Shown piece by piece: positions 26,548 through 38,248 of a stretch of DNA of 64,000 bases; the stretch's first letter is position 1; each line of letters starts with the position of its first letter. The stretch spans positions 124,001 to 188,000 of the forward strand of contig NZ_QPJV01000001.1 in assembly GCF_003337315.1 (NCBI RefSeq). Reading direction: 5' to 3'. This DNA is from Vagococcus fluvialis. GTDB taxonomy: Bacteria > Bacillota > Bacilli > Lactobacillales > Vagococcaceae. The position numbers and the translations under genes are program-made. The notes below the pieces were generated by a model. That model did not search any database. It had not been told where the DNA came from and was given only the letters and a program-made list of their open reading frames with translations.

Positions 26548-27894
26548 TTAAAAATCTTCTTTTCTTGCTTTACGATTAGCACGGTTAGTTTGACGTCTTT
26601 CTAGTTGACGTTTTTTCTTCTCATTGTGGCTAATAGCTTGATTTATTTTTTTCTTGTAGCCTGGTTTAACTTTTTTCTTTTTCTTTTGAACCATACCAAT
26701 CATTGTTGTGTCTAATTGACGTTGAGATTTCTCACGTTTTTGACGACGATCACGATGGTAAGAGTCTTTAATTTCTCCAGCGTGGATTGCTTTTGGATGG
26801 AACTCAATCCCTAATTTTTCTAATTCAGCTAATTGGTTTTCATCTGATGGCGCGTATAACGTAATCGCAGTTCCTTCTAAACCGTTACGTCCAGTACGAC
26901 CAACTCGGTGAATGAAGAAGTCTAAATCGGTTGGAATCTCAGCATTAATTACATGAGAAACACCTTCAATATCAATTCCACGAGCTGCTAAATCAGTTGC
27001 AACAACAAATTGATAATCTAAATTTTGGATATTTTTCATCACACGTTTTCTCTCACGTGGTGGAATATCTCCATGAATAGTCGCTACTTTCAAGCCTTGC
27101 TCTTTTAAGTAAGTTGCAATTTCATCAACACGTTGTTTCGTATTAGCAAATACCATTACTAAGTAAGGATGACCAATTGTCAGTAATTGATAGATGATAT
27201 TGTTAACATCTTTTCCTTTAGTAGAAATTACCCAGTTATCGATTGTATCTGAGATAATTGAACTTGGTTTAATATGCTCTACTACTGGATTTTCCATATA
27301 CTTTTTCAAGAATGGTTGTAGTTTAACAGGAATTGTTGCTGAAAAGACTAGCATTTGTAAGTCTTTAGGTAATGTCGCCGCAATTTGGTCTACATCTTCT
27401 AAGAATCCCATATCAAGGGTCATATCAGCCTCATCCACAACAAAATAATTAGCTGTATAAGACTTAAGTGAGTTACTATTAATTAAATCTAAAATACGTC
27501 CTGGTGTTCCAATGACTAAATGAGGTTGGTTTGATTTTAATTTGTCCATTTGACGTTGTTTATCAGTTCCACCTACATATTGTGCCACTCTAATTTCTTC
27601 TGGAGAATGTTTTGCAATTTGAATTGCCGCTTGATAAATTTGTTCTGCTAACTCACGACTTGGTGTTGTAATAATCCCTTGAACTTCATTTTTCTCAGGA
27701 TTAATAGTTTCCATCATTGGTAATAAAAATGTATGTGTCTTCCCTGAACCTGTTTGAGATTGACCCACTACGTTTTTACCTTGCATAATAACAGGTATTA
27801 GTTTTTTCTGTACTTCTGTTGGTTCTTTGAATCCTTTTTCTTCTAAAGCATTTGTAATATACTCTTTTAGGTTAAATTGATTGAATGTATTCAT
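26548..27894 (-). CDS. cshB: DEAD-box RNA helicase, CshB-like
   Basis: 448 residues. Q motif FNLKEYITNALEEKGFKEPTEVQ, motif I AQSQTGSGKT form (GQSQTGSGKT, about 44-53), motif II VDEAD, motif III SAT, motif V ARGID and motif VI HRVGRTGR are all present. After the two RecA domains is a basic C-terminal tail of about 80 residues rich in Lys and Arg (KKKKKVKPGYKKK), suited to RNA binding. This fits the cold-shock helicase CshB, which acts on ribosome assembly and mRNA turnover. TTGAGAGAAGGTGAGAG precedes the start. Confidence 0.9.
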   Translation of the reverse strand: MNTFNQFNLKEYITNALEEKGFKEPTEVQKKLIPVIMQGKNVVGQSQTGSGKTHTFLLPMMETINPEKNEVQGIITTPSRELAEQIYQAAIQIAKHSPEEIRVAQYVGGTDKQRQMDKLKSNQPHLVIGTPGRILDLINSNSLKSYTANYFVVDEADMTLDMGFLEDVDQIAATLPKDLQMLVFSATIPVKLQPFLKKYMENPVVEHIKPSSIISDTIDNWVISTKGKDVNNIIYQLLTIGHPYLVMVFANTKQRVDEIATYLKEQGLKVATIHGDIPPRERKRVMKNIQNLDYQFVVATDLAARGIDIEGVSHVINAEIPTDLDFFIHRVGRTGRNGLEGTAITLYAPSDENQLAELEKLGIEFHPKAIHAGEIKDSYHRDRRQKREKSQRQLDTTMIGMVQKKKKKVKPGYKKKINQAISHNEKKKRQLERRQTNRANRKARKEDF

Positions 27895-27942
27895 TCTCTC
27901 ACCTTCTCTCTTCTTTTTTGTCCCTTGGCATTATAACACATT

Positions 27943-28884
27943 TTACATGAACAATTTTAAAATCACTAAAATAAACACAAAATAACTTAAAATCGAATAA
28001 GTTAGACTACTTGTTGCAAACTCTTCATCTGCTCCGTAACTTCTCGAAAGTATTGGCATAGCATTTTGAACTGGCATAGCTGATTGCAAGATAAACACTT
28101 GTAACATTAGGGTTGGTACTGGAATAATGAATGATACAAGATAAACAACTAAAGGTGAAATTAAATAGCGACCTAATAAAACTCCTGCTACATCTTTATT
28201 CATCTTCAAATTAGTAATTCCAGTTTGATAAATAATAATTCCAATAACAAAAAGAGAAAGTGCTGTTGTCATTCCACCAACATAAGTTGAAAAATCAAAT
28301 AATGGTTTTGGCACTGCTTTTCCAGTTAGCAACCACAATATCCCTACGACAAACCCCATTAAAGCAGGTGACATTAACTGTTTCAATAATTTTTTCCAAT
28401 TAAATTTTGCTGTTTTAACATTGATTTCAGGGTTATCTTTAGCTATTAACATAATTCCAATTGTGAAAAAGAATGTGGTATTACAGATATAATAAAGGAG
28501 CGCATAAGGGATTGCTTTTTCACCAAAGACTGCCATATTTACAGGTAAACCCATAAAAATCGTGTTAGCTGCTGTAAACATTGTCATAAAAGAACCTTGT
28601 CTTGTAATAGGAACTTTTGTTAGTTTTGCGTATAAAAAACTAATTCCAAAAGTGATTAGAATAGATACAAAAGGTAAGGCAACACCTTTAAATAATTCTA
28701 AAAACTCTTCTCTTGTAAATTTTTGAGTCATGTTTAAAAACATATTCAGTGGCAGAGTGATATTTAAAACTAATTTTGAAAAAACATCAGCAATATCGCT
28801 ATTAAACCATCTTTTCCAAGTCAAAATATAACTAAGTAAAATAATAGCAAACACAACTAGTATATTTAAGTAAGCTGCTATCAT
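27943..28884 (-). CDS. AEC-family transporter (auxin efflux carrier-like)
   Basis: 313 residues with about ten membrane segments in two five-helix halves. It matches the AEC family, which includes malate permease MleP and other carboxylate carriers of lactic acid bacteria. Helix-breaking Asn/Pro positions in NITLPLNMFLNMT and MPVQNAMPIL are typical. It begins directly after the alr stop codon (TAAATG), so the two genes are translationally coupled. No malolactic enzyme gene is close, so the substrate is uncertain. Confidence 0.8.
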   Translation of the reverse strand: MIAAYLNILVVFAIILLSYILTWKRWFNSDIADVFSKLVLNITLPLNMFLNMTQKFTREEFLELFKGVALPFVSILITFGISFLYAKLTKVPITRQGSFMTMFTAANTIFMGLPVNMAVFGEKAIPYALLYYICNTTFFFTIGIMLIAKDNPEINVKTAKFNWKKLLKQLMSPALMGFVVGILWLLTGKAVPKPLFDFSTYVGGMTTALSLFVIGIIIYQTGITNLKMNKDVAGVLLGRYLISPLVVYLVSFIIPVPTLMLQVFILQSAMPVQNAMPILSRSYGADEEFATSSLTYSILSYFVFILVILKLFM

Positions 28885-29997
28885 TTAGTTACCACCTGTA
28901 TAAAATCTTGGTAAACGGTCAGTTAAACCACATGTAATTTCATAATTAATTGTTCCTACATGTTCTGCACCTGATTGAACAGAATTAAAGACTCCATTAT
29001 TTAATCCAAAAATTGTTACTTTTGTGCCGACTTCAACTTTCTCTGGTAATCTAATCATACATTGATCCATACAAACACGCCCCACAATTTCAGCTTTTTG
29101 GCCATTTACTAAACATTCATAACCTTGAAATTTTCTAATTAAACCATCTGCATAACCAATTGGTAACGTACCAATCCACTCTTCTTCTTTAGTCTCATAA
29201 GTAGCACCATAACCGATTTTTTCATGACTTTTCATTTTTTTCACTCGAATAATTTCACTCTCAAGAGTCAATGCTTGCTTCAAATGGAAAGGTGTTTCTA
29301 GTTCATGACCTGAAGGATTCATACCGTACATAGCATTTCCATAACGGATTAAGTTACTTTTCCAAGCGCCATGCCATAAAGCAGTTGCTGAATTTGATGT
29401 ATGGATGTATTTAACATTTTCACCTAAAATAGTTAAAGCCTCAACAAAACGTTCCTGTTGACGTTCAAAATGAGTTGTATCTTTTGTATCAGCTGTTGAG
29501 AAATGAGTAAAAATCCCTTCAATCATAATATTATCATTACTATCAATTAATTCTTTGGCTTGTATCATTTCTTCTTTTCCATACAGTCCAATTCGTCCCA
29601 TACCTGTATCTATTTTCAAATGAACTTTAACTGAATTTTCAGCAATTTGACTTAACTCAGTTAACCACTCCAAACTTGGTGCTGTCACTGTAATATTGTG
29701 TTCAACAATTTCTTTAATGTAATCTAGAGATACAAAGCTTAAAACAATAATCGGTTCTGTAATTCCTGCTTCTCTAAGCTCTAAAGCTTCATCTAAATTT
29801 GACACACAAAGGCCTTTTGCTCCTGCTAAAATAGCAGCTTTCGCAACTTCTACTGCTCCATGACCATAACCATTTGCCTTAACAACAGCAAATAATTCTT
29901 GAGTCTCGTCTAATCTATTAATTTCTGTCTTTATATTAGTCGTAATAGCCTCCAAATTAACAATAATTCGGCTACCTCGATAATTACTTGGAATCAT
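28885..29997 (-). CDS. alr: Alanine racemase
   Basis: 370 residues. It interconverts L- and D-alanine for peptidoglycan and teichoic acid D-alanylation. PLP binds Lys40 in AVVKANGYGHG; the catalytic tyrosine of the C-terminal domain is in KIGYGATYETKEEEW (about 255-270). CMDQCMIRLP and the ITCGLTDRLPR C-terminus are conserved. The start follows AGGAAGAAGG. The AEC transporter follows without a gap. Normal for the family. Confidence 0.95.
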   Translation of the reverse strand: MIPSNYRGSRIIVNLEAITTNIKTEINRLDETQELFAVVKANGYGHGAVEVAKAAILAGAKGLCVSNLDEALELREAGITEPIIVLSFVSLDYIKEIVEHNITVTAPSLEWLTELSQIAENSVKVHLKIDTGMGRIGLYGKEEMIQAKELIDSNDNIMIEGIFTHFSTADTKDTTHFERQQERFVEALTILGENVKYIHTSNSATALWHGAWKSNLIRYGNAMYGMNPSGHELETPFHLKQALTLESEIIRVKKMKSHEKIGYGATYETKEEEWIGTLPIGYADGLIRKFQGYECLVNGQKAEIVGRVCMDQCMIRLPEKVEVGTKVTIFGLNNGVFNSVQSGAEHVGTINYEITCGLTDRLPRFYTGGN

Positions 29998-30054
29998 TTT
30001 TATGCCTTCTTCCTATTTACTTCTTAACATATTATACTACCAAAAAAATTAAAT

Positions 30055-30092
30055 AAAAAAAAGACTTAACAACTTCTTGCTAAGTCTTTTCC
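30055..30092 (-). terminator. Terminator of the DegV gene
   Basis: Minus-strand AAAGACTTAGCAA / TTGTTAAGTCTTT arms with a TTTTTTTT tail right after the degV-like stop. Confidence 0.82.
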
Positions 30093-30947
30093 CTATTTTT
30101 TCGGTGCAACACCAATTGCAACTGATTTTTCACCTAAGTGAGTTCCAATAACTGGACCAAAATCACATATAATAACTTCAAGTGCAGCATTTACTTTTAA
30201 TAAATCTGCTTTTACTTGCTCTGCTGTCTCCATATTATTGCAATGAATGACATAGAAAGTACTATCCATAGGTTTACTTGAAATTTCATTTAACGCAATA
30301 TCTTCAACTCGTTTTAAAGCTTTCTTTTGAGAACGTATTTTTTCACTTAAAACGATATCTCCCTCTTTAAACATAAGGATAGGTTTAATTTTTAATAAAG
30401 TACCAATAATTGCTGCTCCGTTTTTCAAACGGCCACCACGTACTAAATGATTTAAATCATCAACGACGATTAACCCTTGTACATGCTCTCTTACATCTTC
30501 TAATTTACTTATAATAGCTTCTGGACTAGCTGATCCTTCTTTTGCCATATCTAGAGCAATTTCCACCATTTTTCCCATTGGTCCACTAGTAAGTAGAGAA
30601 TCAAATGGATAAACTGAAACTGACTCAACTTCTTTTGCAATACTTGTTAAAGATTGAAATAAGCCAGAAATTCCTGAAGACATGTGGATACTTACAACTG
30701 CATCATAGCCAAGGGATCCAATTTTATCATAAAGTTCAAACAACTCACCAAGAGCTGGTTGTGATGTTTTTGGAAAAGTCTTTGCTTGATTTAATTTGTC
30801 ATAAAATCCATCTAAATGAATGTCAACGCCCTCTAAGTATACTTCGTCATCCATTATTAATGGGACAGGGACTATAAATAAATCTTCACGATTTCGATAG
30901 TCTTCTTTTATAAAAGCGGTGCTATCCGTGACGACTGCAATTTTCAT
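30093..30947 (-). CDS. DegV-family fatty-acid-binding protein
   Basis: 284 residues. It has the DegV/EDD layout: N-terminal VVTDSTAFIKED, TSQPALGEL (about 60-68), SIHMSSGISGLFQS with the serine that contacts the carboxylate, and RGGRLKNGAAIIGTLLKIKPIL (about 167-188) in the middle, cited by position. Family members (FakB) present fatty acids to the kinase FakA for phosphorylation. FakA is not in this window and most genomes carry several DegV paralogues. Its promoter is TTTACA-17-TATAAT at 30997-31025. Confidence 0.9.
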   Translation of the reverse strand: MKIAVVTDSTAFIKEDYRNREDLFIVPVPLIMDDEVYLEGVDIHLDGFYDKLNQAKTFPKTSQPALGELFELYDKIGSLGYDAVVSIHMSSGISGLFQSLTSIAKEVESVSVYPFDSLLTSGPMGKMVEIALDMAKEGSASPEAIISKLEDVREHVQGLIVVDDLNHLVRGGRLKNGAAIIGTLLKIKPILMFKEGDIVLSEKIRSQKKALKRVEDIALNEISSKPMDSTFYVIHCNNMETAEQVKADLLKVNAALEVIICDFGPVIGTHLGEKSVAIGVAPKK

Positions 30948-30996
30948 CCGATTTCCTCAATTCTTTTCTCTTTAGGGCTCATAATGCCTAAACTAC

Positions 30997-31025
30997 ATTA
31001 TAGAGTTCTCTTTATCTATTGTAAA
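30997..31025 (-). promoter_or_regulatory. Promoter of the DegV gene
   Basis: Minus-strand TTTACA, 17 bases, TATAAT, about 50 bases before the start codon. Confidence 0.65.
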
Positions 31026-31043
31026 GACAAAGCCGGATATTTC

Positions 31044-32102
31044 TTACTTATTAAAGAAATTATTAATGGCTGCTGTATTAGCCGCTTCATCTATTTCTAA
31101 AACACTTCCAGCATAGTCATAATACCCATCACTCCAAGTTCCTTCAACAGGTACTGTTAATATTTCTAATGGTTTGTGTTTACTAAATAGATAACTCATT
31201 CCAGCTGAGGGATAAAAACTAAATGGAATATCAGTTTGCGTATAGCCACGAACATTTCCTAAAGCTTCTGGTATTCTCCAACTATTAAGTGGATTTAAAC
31301 TATTACTTAGTAAAGCAGTCATAACTTGTTGCTGACGTCTCACTCGTCCAAAATCCCCTTCTTCATCTTTTCTAAATCTTGCATATTGTAAAGCTTCTTC
31401 ACCACTCATTTTTTGTGGCCCTTTTTTAATAACTGTTCCTTCTACTTCTAACTCCTTCTCAGCATCAATTTTTAAACCTGAAGGAGCTAAAGTATCAACA
31501 ATTTTAGGGAAAGATTCAAAGTTTACAATGGCATAATATTGAATTGGAATACCAAAAGTTTCTTTAATTGTTTTTCTAACCATCTCTGGTCCCCCATATG
31601 CATACGCAGCATTGATTTTATTATATTCAACTCCATCTTGAGTCGGTATAGCAACAAATGTATCTCTCATAATAGAAACAATTTTGGGTTGTTTTGTGCG
31701 TTTATCATAATGAGCAATCATAATCGTATCAGAACGTCCCTGATCCTCTCCTCTTGAATCACTTCCTAGAAGCAAAATGTTAGTTGAACCATCTACACTT
31801 TTTTCTCCTAAAAAATTACCTACATCAGGTTGTAAATTTTTCTTATCCATTTTAGTTGCCATATAACCTTTAAAATAACCAGCAATACCTAGGATTAAAA
31901 GAACCAATAATACTAAAAAGAAGATTCTTAATTTTTTTCTTTTCTTTTTAGGTCTTTTTTGTTTAGGTGGTTTTCCCGGGGGAGTTTCTTGATTATTTAT
32001 CGGTTGATGTTTTTCGACAGTTGATTGATGTTTTTGATTTTTTTTATTCTGTTTTTCTTTTTCAGCCTGACGATGGCGATCCATACGTGTCATTTTTGGC
32101 AT
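31044..32102 (-). CDS. LytR-CpsA-Psr (LCP) family cell wall glycopolymer ligase
   Basis: 352 residues. A Lys/Gln-rich cytoplasmic N-terminus (about 1-58) precedes one membrane helix (about 59-80), then the extracellular LCP domain with NILLLGSDSRGEDQGRSDT and SIMRDTFVAIP, the conserved Arg and Asp residues that hold the polyprenyl pyrophosphate. LCP enzymes attach teichoic acids or capsule to peptidoglycan. The ATG at 32102 follows AGAGGTG; an in-frame GTG three codons earlier overlaps that ribosome site. In enterococci a psr-like gene also follows pheA of the aro operon, and this one lies 93 bases after pheA. Confidence 0.88.
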   Translation of the reverse strand: MPKMTRMDRHRQAEKEKQNKKNQKHQSTVEKHQPINNQETPPGKPPKQKRPKKKRKKLRIFFLVLLVLLILGIAGYFKGYMATKMDKKNLQPDVGNFLGEKSVDGSTNILLLGSDSRGEDQGRSDTIMIAHYDKRTKQPKIVSIMRDTFVAIPTQDGVEYNKINAAYAYGGPEMVRKTIKETFGIPIQYYAIVNFESFPKIVDTLAPSGLKIDAEKELEVEGTVIKKGPQKMSGEEALQYARFRKDEEGDFGRVRRQQQVMTALLSNSLNPLNSWRIPEALGNVRGYTQTDIPFSFYPSAGMSYLFSKHKPLEILTVPVEGTWSDGYYDYAGSVLEIDEAANTAAINNFFNK

Positions 32103-32195
32103 ATTAAGCACCTCTATTAATTTATTATCTACTTAGCATAGTCTATTTTTTAATAGAATGATACTAAGTTGATAAATTATTAAGATATTTTTAGG

Positions 32196-33044
32196 TTAAA
32201 ACGCTTTTTCTAAATAAACAGGATATGTTCCTAATTCTTTAATCACGCCACCAAGTTGCTCTAATTCTAAAATCGCCATTTCTACTAAACTTGGTGACTC
32301 ATTTTGAATATCAATTAAGAAAAAATACTCTCCTAATTGAGTTCTAAGAGGTCTTGACTCAATTTTCGTTAAATCAATTTCTCGCCAACTAAAAACAGAT
32401 AGCACTTTATGCAAATTACCTGGTTTATTTTCTGTAAAACTAACACCTATTGAACGACGTTTATTAAAAATAGATGTTTCTTTTTTGGTGATATTTTCAT
32501 GGCCAATAATCCAAAACCTTGTTTGGTTGTTTTCTACATCTTGAATATTAGGATAAATAATGTCTAATCCATACATCTTAGCAGCTTCAAGTGAAGCCAC
32601 AGCTGCAACTAACTCATTAGGATGATCGTGAAGCCATTTAGCAGCTTCTGTTGTTGAAGCTGTTACTTCTTGAGTCGCCAAATTAAATCTTTCATCTAAA
32701 AATTGTTGAGTCTGAGCTAAAGCTTGAGGATGGGATTTAATCGCTTTTATTTTTTCTAAATGTGCAGACGAGTTTGGATGAACCATTAAGTTTTGATTAA
32801 TCGGTAAAATGATTTCCCCTTGAACTTTTGCCTTAGAATGGTGGTAGACAAAATCAAGCGTTTGATTAACTGTTCCTTCAATGGAGTTTTCAATAGGAAC
32901 AACGACATAGTCCACACTTTTAGTTTCAATTTTTTTCAGAGCTGAAATAATAGTTGGTAGAGCTATTAGATTGTTCTTTTTAAAAAAACTAAGTGTCGCT
33001 GCATGTGTAAATGAGCCCTTTGGACCTAGATAACCTACTTTCAT
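32196..33044 (-). CDS. pheA: Prephenate dehydratase
   Basis: 282 residues, monofunctional. It converts prephenate to phenylpyruvate for phenylalanine. The catalytic domain (1 to about 180) contains GPKGSFTHAA, the VPIENSIEGTVNQTLD active-site stretch and NQTRFWIIG. A C-terminal ACT domain (about 195-275, KPGNLHKVLSVFSWREIDLTKIESRP) gives feedback inhibition by Phe. No chorismate mutase domain is fused and none lies in the operon. It starts immediately after the aroK stop (TAAATG). Last enzyme gene of the operon. Confidence 0.95.
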   Translation of the reverse strand: MKVGYLGPKGSFTHAATLSFFKKNNLIALPTIISALKKIETKSVDYVVVPIENSIEGTVNQTLDFVYHHSKAKVQGEIILPINQNLMVHPNSSAHLEKIKAIKSHPQALAQTQQFLDERFNLATQEVTASTTEAAKWLHDHPNELVAAVASLEAAKMYGLDIIYPNIQDVENNQTRFWIIGHENITKKETSIFNKRRSIGVSFTENKPGNLHKVLSVFSWREIDLTKIESRPLRTQLGEYFFLIDIQNESPSLVEMAILELEQLGGVIKELGTYPVYLEKAF

Positions 33045-34852
<1,808 letters not shown>

Positions 34853-35959
34853 CTACTCCTCTACTACTTGATAATTCGTTTGACTAGTCACTGCGTGTTT
34901 TGCTTTCATTAATTCTTTTTCACTTTTAAATGAAATACAAAGAATCCCAAAAATATCATCTCTTGTTTCCATGATTTTGATATTAATTAAACTGATTCTT
35001 TCATTAGCAAGAATAGTTGTGACTTCTGCAATAGCACCTGGATAGTCAGGTACATTAACATACAAATCATGAAATGAAGGAATTGTTCCTTCTTGATGAA
35101 CAGGAATATCATCACGTACCTTTTTTGCTTCTTCAAAAAAAGTGAAAATCTCGCTACTATTTTTACTTATTAATTTATCTTTGAAATTTCCTAAATTAGC
35201 TAGCCACTTATCTACTTCAGTTATCAAAACTTCGGCATTACTCATAGAAATATCGGTCCACATTTTAGGGTCTGAGGAAGCTATACGTGTAATGTCTCTA
35301 AAACCACCAGCCGCTAGCTTTTTAGATGCTGGTATTTTTTGAATTAACTCCTCAGCCTGTTCTACTAACTGTGAAGCTATAATATGAGGCATGTGACTTA
35401 ATACACCAGTAATTTGGTCGTGTTCATTAGCAGATAATTCTGTGAATTTAGCTCGCGTTCCCTTAAGTAGTTCCTTTAACTCTGCTATTTGTTTAGTTTG
35501 TTGTTTATCTTCATTAACTAAAATATAAAAAGCATTTTCAAATAAATCTTTGTCTGCTGCTAAAAAACCTGATTTATGAGAACCCGCCATTGGATGACCA
35601 CCGATAAAAGTGTATCCCTTTTTGGTAAAAACTTCTGATTTTTTTAATATCTCTTTCTTTGTACTTCCCACATCTGTAAGTAACACATCTTTTTTCAAAG
35701 AAAATCGACTTATTTTTTCCATTAAGTTTAAAGTAACTGACACAGGGGTACAAAAGAAAATTACATCTGCTTTTGCTACTACTTCTTCTAAATTAAGGCT
35801 AAAATCATCAATAATATGATGACTTTTTGCCCCAACTAGTTCTGATTCCTTGTTACTAAAGCCTAAAATTTTTATTTCAGGATGAACTTCTTTGATACAA
35901 AGAGCAAGGGAAGAACCAATTAACCCTGTTCCAATCATTAATACTTGTTTGTTTGTCAT
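34853..35959 (-). CDS. tyrA: Prephenate dehydrogenase with ACT domain
   Basis: 368 residues. It makes 4-hydroxyphenylpyruvate for tyrosine, using NAD. The N-terminal Rossmann motif is GTGLIGSS (about 11-18). The catalytic part contains FIGGHPMAGSHKSGF with the conserved His and SHMPHI. A C-terminal ACT domain (about 295-365, VPDYPGAIAEVTTILANERI) probably mediates tyrosine inhibition. The ATG at 35959 is preferred to an in-frame TTG three codons earlier because of the spacing from GAGAGGAC. It sits between aroC and aroA. Confidence 0.94.
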   Translation of the reverse strand: MTNKQVLMIGTGLIGSSLALCIKEVHPEIKILGFSNKESELVGAKSHHIIDDFSLNLEEVVAKADVIFFCTPVSVTLNLMEKISRFSLKKDVLLTDVGSTKKEILKKSEVFTKKGYTFIGGHPMAGSHKSGFLAADKDLFENAFYILVNEDKQQTKQIAELKELLKGTRAKFTELSANEHDQITGVLSHMPHIIASQLVEQAEELIQKIPASKKLAAGGFRDITRIASSDPKMWTDISMSNAEVLITEVDKWLANLGNFKDKLISKNSSEIFTFFEEAKKVRDDIPVHQEGTIPSFHDLYVNVPDYPGAIAEVTTILANERISLINIKIMETRDDIFGILCISFKSEKELMKAKHAVTSQTNYQVVEE

Positions 35960-35986
35960 GTTGTACAAGTCCTCTCTTAGTTAAAT

Positions 35987-37153
35987 TTAGAAATTAAGAG
36001 TGTACTCGCGATAACGTTTGACTTCATCTTTCATTCGGTTAAATGAATCACTTTCAAATTTATCTAACATAGCTTTCGCCACTTCGATTGTGACCATAGC
36101 TTCAGCCACGACACTAGCAGCCGGAACTGCTGAACTATCTGATCTTTCAACACTTGCTTTGTAAACTTCTTTTGTATCAATGTCAACAGATTGTAATGGT
36201 TTATATAAAGTTGGGATTGGTTTCATCACGCCACGAACTACAATTGGCATGCCATTTGTCATTCCACCTTCAAAACCACCTAGATTATTACTAGTTCGTG
36301 TGTAGCCATCCTCTTTACTCCAAATAATTTCATCCATAACCTCACTACCGTAAAGTCTCGCAGCTTCAAAACCAACACCAAATTCGACTCCTTTAAAAGC
36401 ATTAATCGAAACAACTGCTTGAGCAATTTTACCATCAAGTTTTGTATCCCATTGAGTGTGGCTACCTAAACCAATTGGCACACCGCCAATAACAACTTCA
36501 ACAACACCACCAATCGTATTTTTATCTTTTTTCGTTTGGTCAATTTTTTCTTTCATCGCTTCTTCAATTTCTGGATCGACACATCTAACAACTGAATTTT
36601 CTGCCTTTTCCTGAATTTCAACAACAGTCATTCTTTCTGGCACTTGACCTCTCACTCCACCAATTTCAAGAACATGACTAGCTACTTCTACATCTAATTC
36701 TCTAAGCATTTGTTTACAAATTGCTGCAATTGCAACTCTCATTGTTGTCTCACGAGCTGATGAACGTTCTAACACATTACGTAAGTCATCATGTTCAAAT
36801 TTAATTCCACCAACTAAATCAGCATGACCTGGTCTTGGTTTGGATAAACGACGCATTTTTTTTGCTCTATCATCAACAGGATCTATCCCCATAACCGTTT
36901 CCCAGTTTTTAAAATCATCATTTTTAACAACTAAGGTAATCGGAGAACCTAATGTTTTTCCATGTCTAACTCCTGATGTGATTTCAACAGTATCTGTTTC
37001 AATCAGCATACGTCCACCGCGGCCATATCCTCCTTGACGCCTTTTTAAATCATGATTAATTACTTCTACTGAAATTGGAATTCCTGCTGGTAATCCATCT
37101 ATGATAGCTGTTAATTCTGGTCCATGGGACTCTCCTGCTGTAAAATATCTCAT
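35987..37153 (-). CDS. aroC: Chorismate synthase
   Basis: 388 residues. It converts EPSP to chorismate with reduced FMN. N-terminal [25 protein letters not shown], the [11 protein letters not shown] stretch, ARETTMRVA and the C-terminal [14 protein letters not shown] are family signatures. It begins 15 bases after aroB with AAAGGGAG upstream. An FMN reductase is not encoded here. Confidence 0.97.
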   Translation of the reverse strand: MRYFTAGESHGPELTAIIDGLPAGIPISVEVINHDLKRRQGGYGRGGRMLIETDTVEITSGVRHGKTLGSPITLVVKNDDFKNWETVMGIDPVDDRAKKMRRLSKPRPGHADLVGGIKFEHDDLRNVLERSSARETTMRVAIAAICKQMLRELDVEVASHVLEIGGVRGQVPERMTVVEIQEKAENSVVRCVDPEIEEAMKEKIDQTKKDKNTIGGVVEVVIGGVPIGLGSHTQWDTKLDGKIAQAVVSINAFKGVEFGVGFEAARLYGSEVMDEIIWSKEDGYTRTSNNLGGFEGGMTNGMPIVVRGVMKPIPTLYKPLQSVDIDTKEVYKASVERSDSSAVPAASVVAEAMVTIEVAKAMLDKFESDSFNRMKDEVKRYREYTLNF

Positions 37154-37168
37154 TTTTTTACTCCCTTT

Positions 37169-38233
37169 CTATTGTTTCAAATAATCCTTCATTTTTTCAA
37201 GGTCAATGGTTTCTATTTTGGCTTGACCAATTGTTTCTAGTAATATAATTCGGATTTTATTTCCTCTTGTTTTTTTATCATGAGTTAAGGCTTCATATAG
37301 ACTTGCCTCATCCCAACTTTCTAAACTAGTTGGTAAATGGAATTTTTCTAACATTTGAGTTAGTTTTTCTAAAATTCCATTTGGCATAGTTCCTAATTTT
37401 TCTGCTTGCTTGGTTATTTGACACATTCCAATTGAAACAGCTTCACCGTGAGTCACGACACCGTATCCTTTTGTCTGTTCTACTGCGTGACCAATCGTGT
37501 GACCAAAGTTTAAAATCAATCTGATACCGACATCTTTTTCATCTTCTTCTACAACTCTTCTTTTTACATTACAGCAAGCATAGATTATTTCCTCACTAAA
37601 ATTTAAAGCTTCATGTTCATTTGGAATCGTCTCTAGTAATTCCCACAGCTTCAAATCTGCAATAGCTGCTGATTTAACCACTTCTGCTAGACCTTCCTTA
37701 ATGCGTCTATTTTCTAAAGTCAAAAGAGTATTAGGATCAATTAAAACGCCATCTGGTTGAGCAAAAGTTCCAACAAGATTTTTAGCAATTTTTGTATTAA
37801 CTGCCGTTTTTCCACCAATACTGCTATCTACTTGAGCAAGTAAGGTTGTTGGTATTTGAAGAAAGTGTAAACCTCTCATATAAGTAGAAGCCACAAAACC
37901 TCCTAAATCACCAACAACACCACCACCAAGAATAATAATACCGTCTTTTCTAGTCATCCCTACCTCAGCTAAGAAATGATAAATTTTCTCAGCTGATTCA
38001 AGACTCTTACTTTTTTCTCCTGGTTTTATAGAAAATGTAAATACCTCAAAACCTTCATTTTTAATTGATTCTTCTACTTTTTTTCCATAAAGTTCATTAA
38101 CTGTATCATCAGTAATAATAACAATTTTTTGCTTTTCCCATAAACTTGAAACCCAATTTCCCACTGTCTCAAGTTTCCCTTTTTCGATTAACAAATCATA
38201 GGCTTTATCTGGTAAATTCACACTTAACTTCAT
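37169..38233 (-). CDS. aroB: 3-dehydroquinate synthase
   Basis: 354 residues. It cyclises DAHP to 3-dehydroquinate using NAD and a metal. [21 protein letters not shown] (about 101-121) is the NAD-site signature, GGKTAVN and KNLVGTF follow, and the metal ligands are in [10 protein letters not shown] and [11 protein letters not shown] with a later HGEAVSIGM. It lies 15 bases after the DAHP synthase gene. The next enzyme, 3-dehydroquinase, is not encoded in the operon. Confidence 0.96.
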   Translation of the reverse strand: MKLSVNLPDKAYDLLIEKGKLETVGNWVSSLWEKQKIVIITDDTVNELYGKKVEESIKNEGFEVFTFSIKPGEKSKSLESAEKIYHFLAEVGMTRKDGIIILGGGVVGDLGGFVASTYMRGLHFLQIPTTLLAQVDSSIGGKTAVNTKIAKNLVGTFAQPDGVLIDPNTLLTLENRRIKEGLAEVVKSAAIADLKLWELLETIPNEHEALNFSEEIIYACCNVKRRVVEEDEKDVGIRLILNFGHTIGHAVEQTKGYGVVTHGEAVSIGMCQITKQAEKLGTMPNGILEKLTQMLEKFHLPTSLESWDEASLYEALTHDKKTRGNKIRIILLETIGQAKIETIDLEKMKDYLKQ

Positions 38234-38248
38234 TTTAGAAAAACTCCC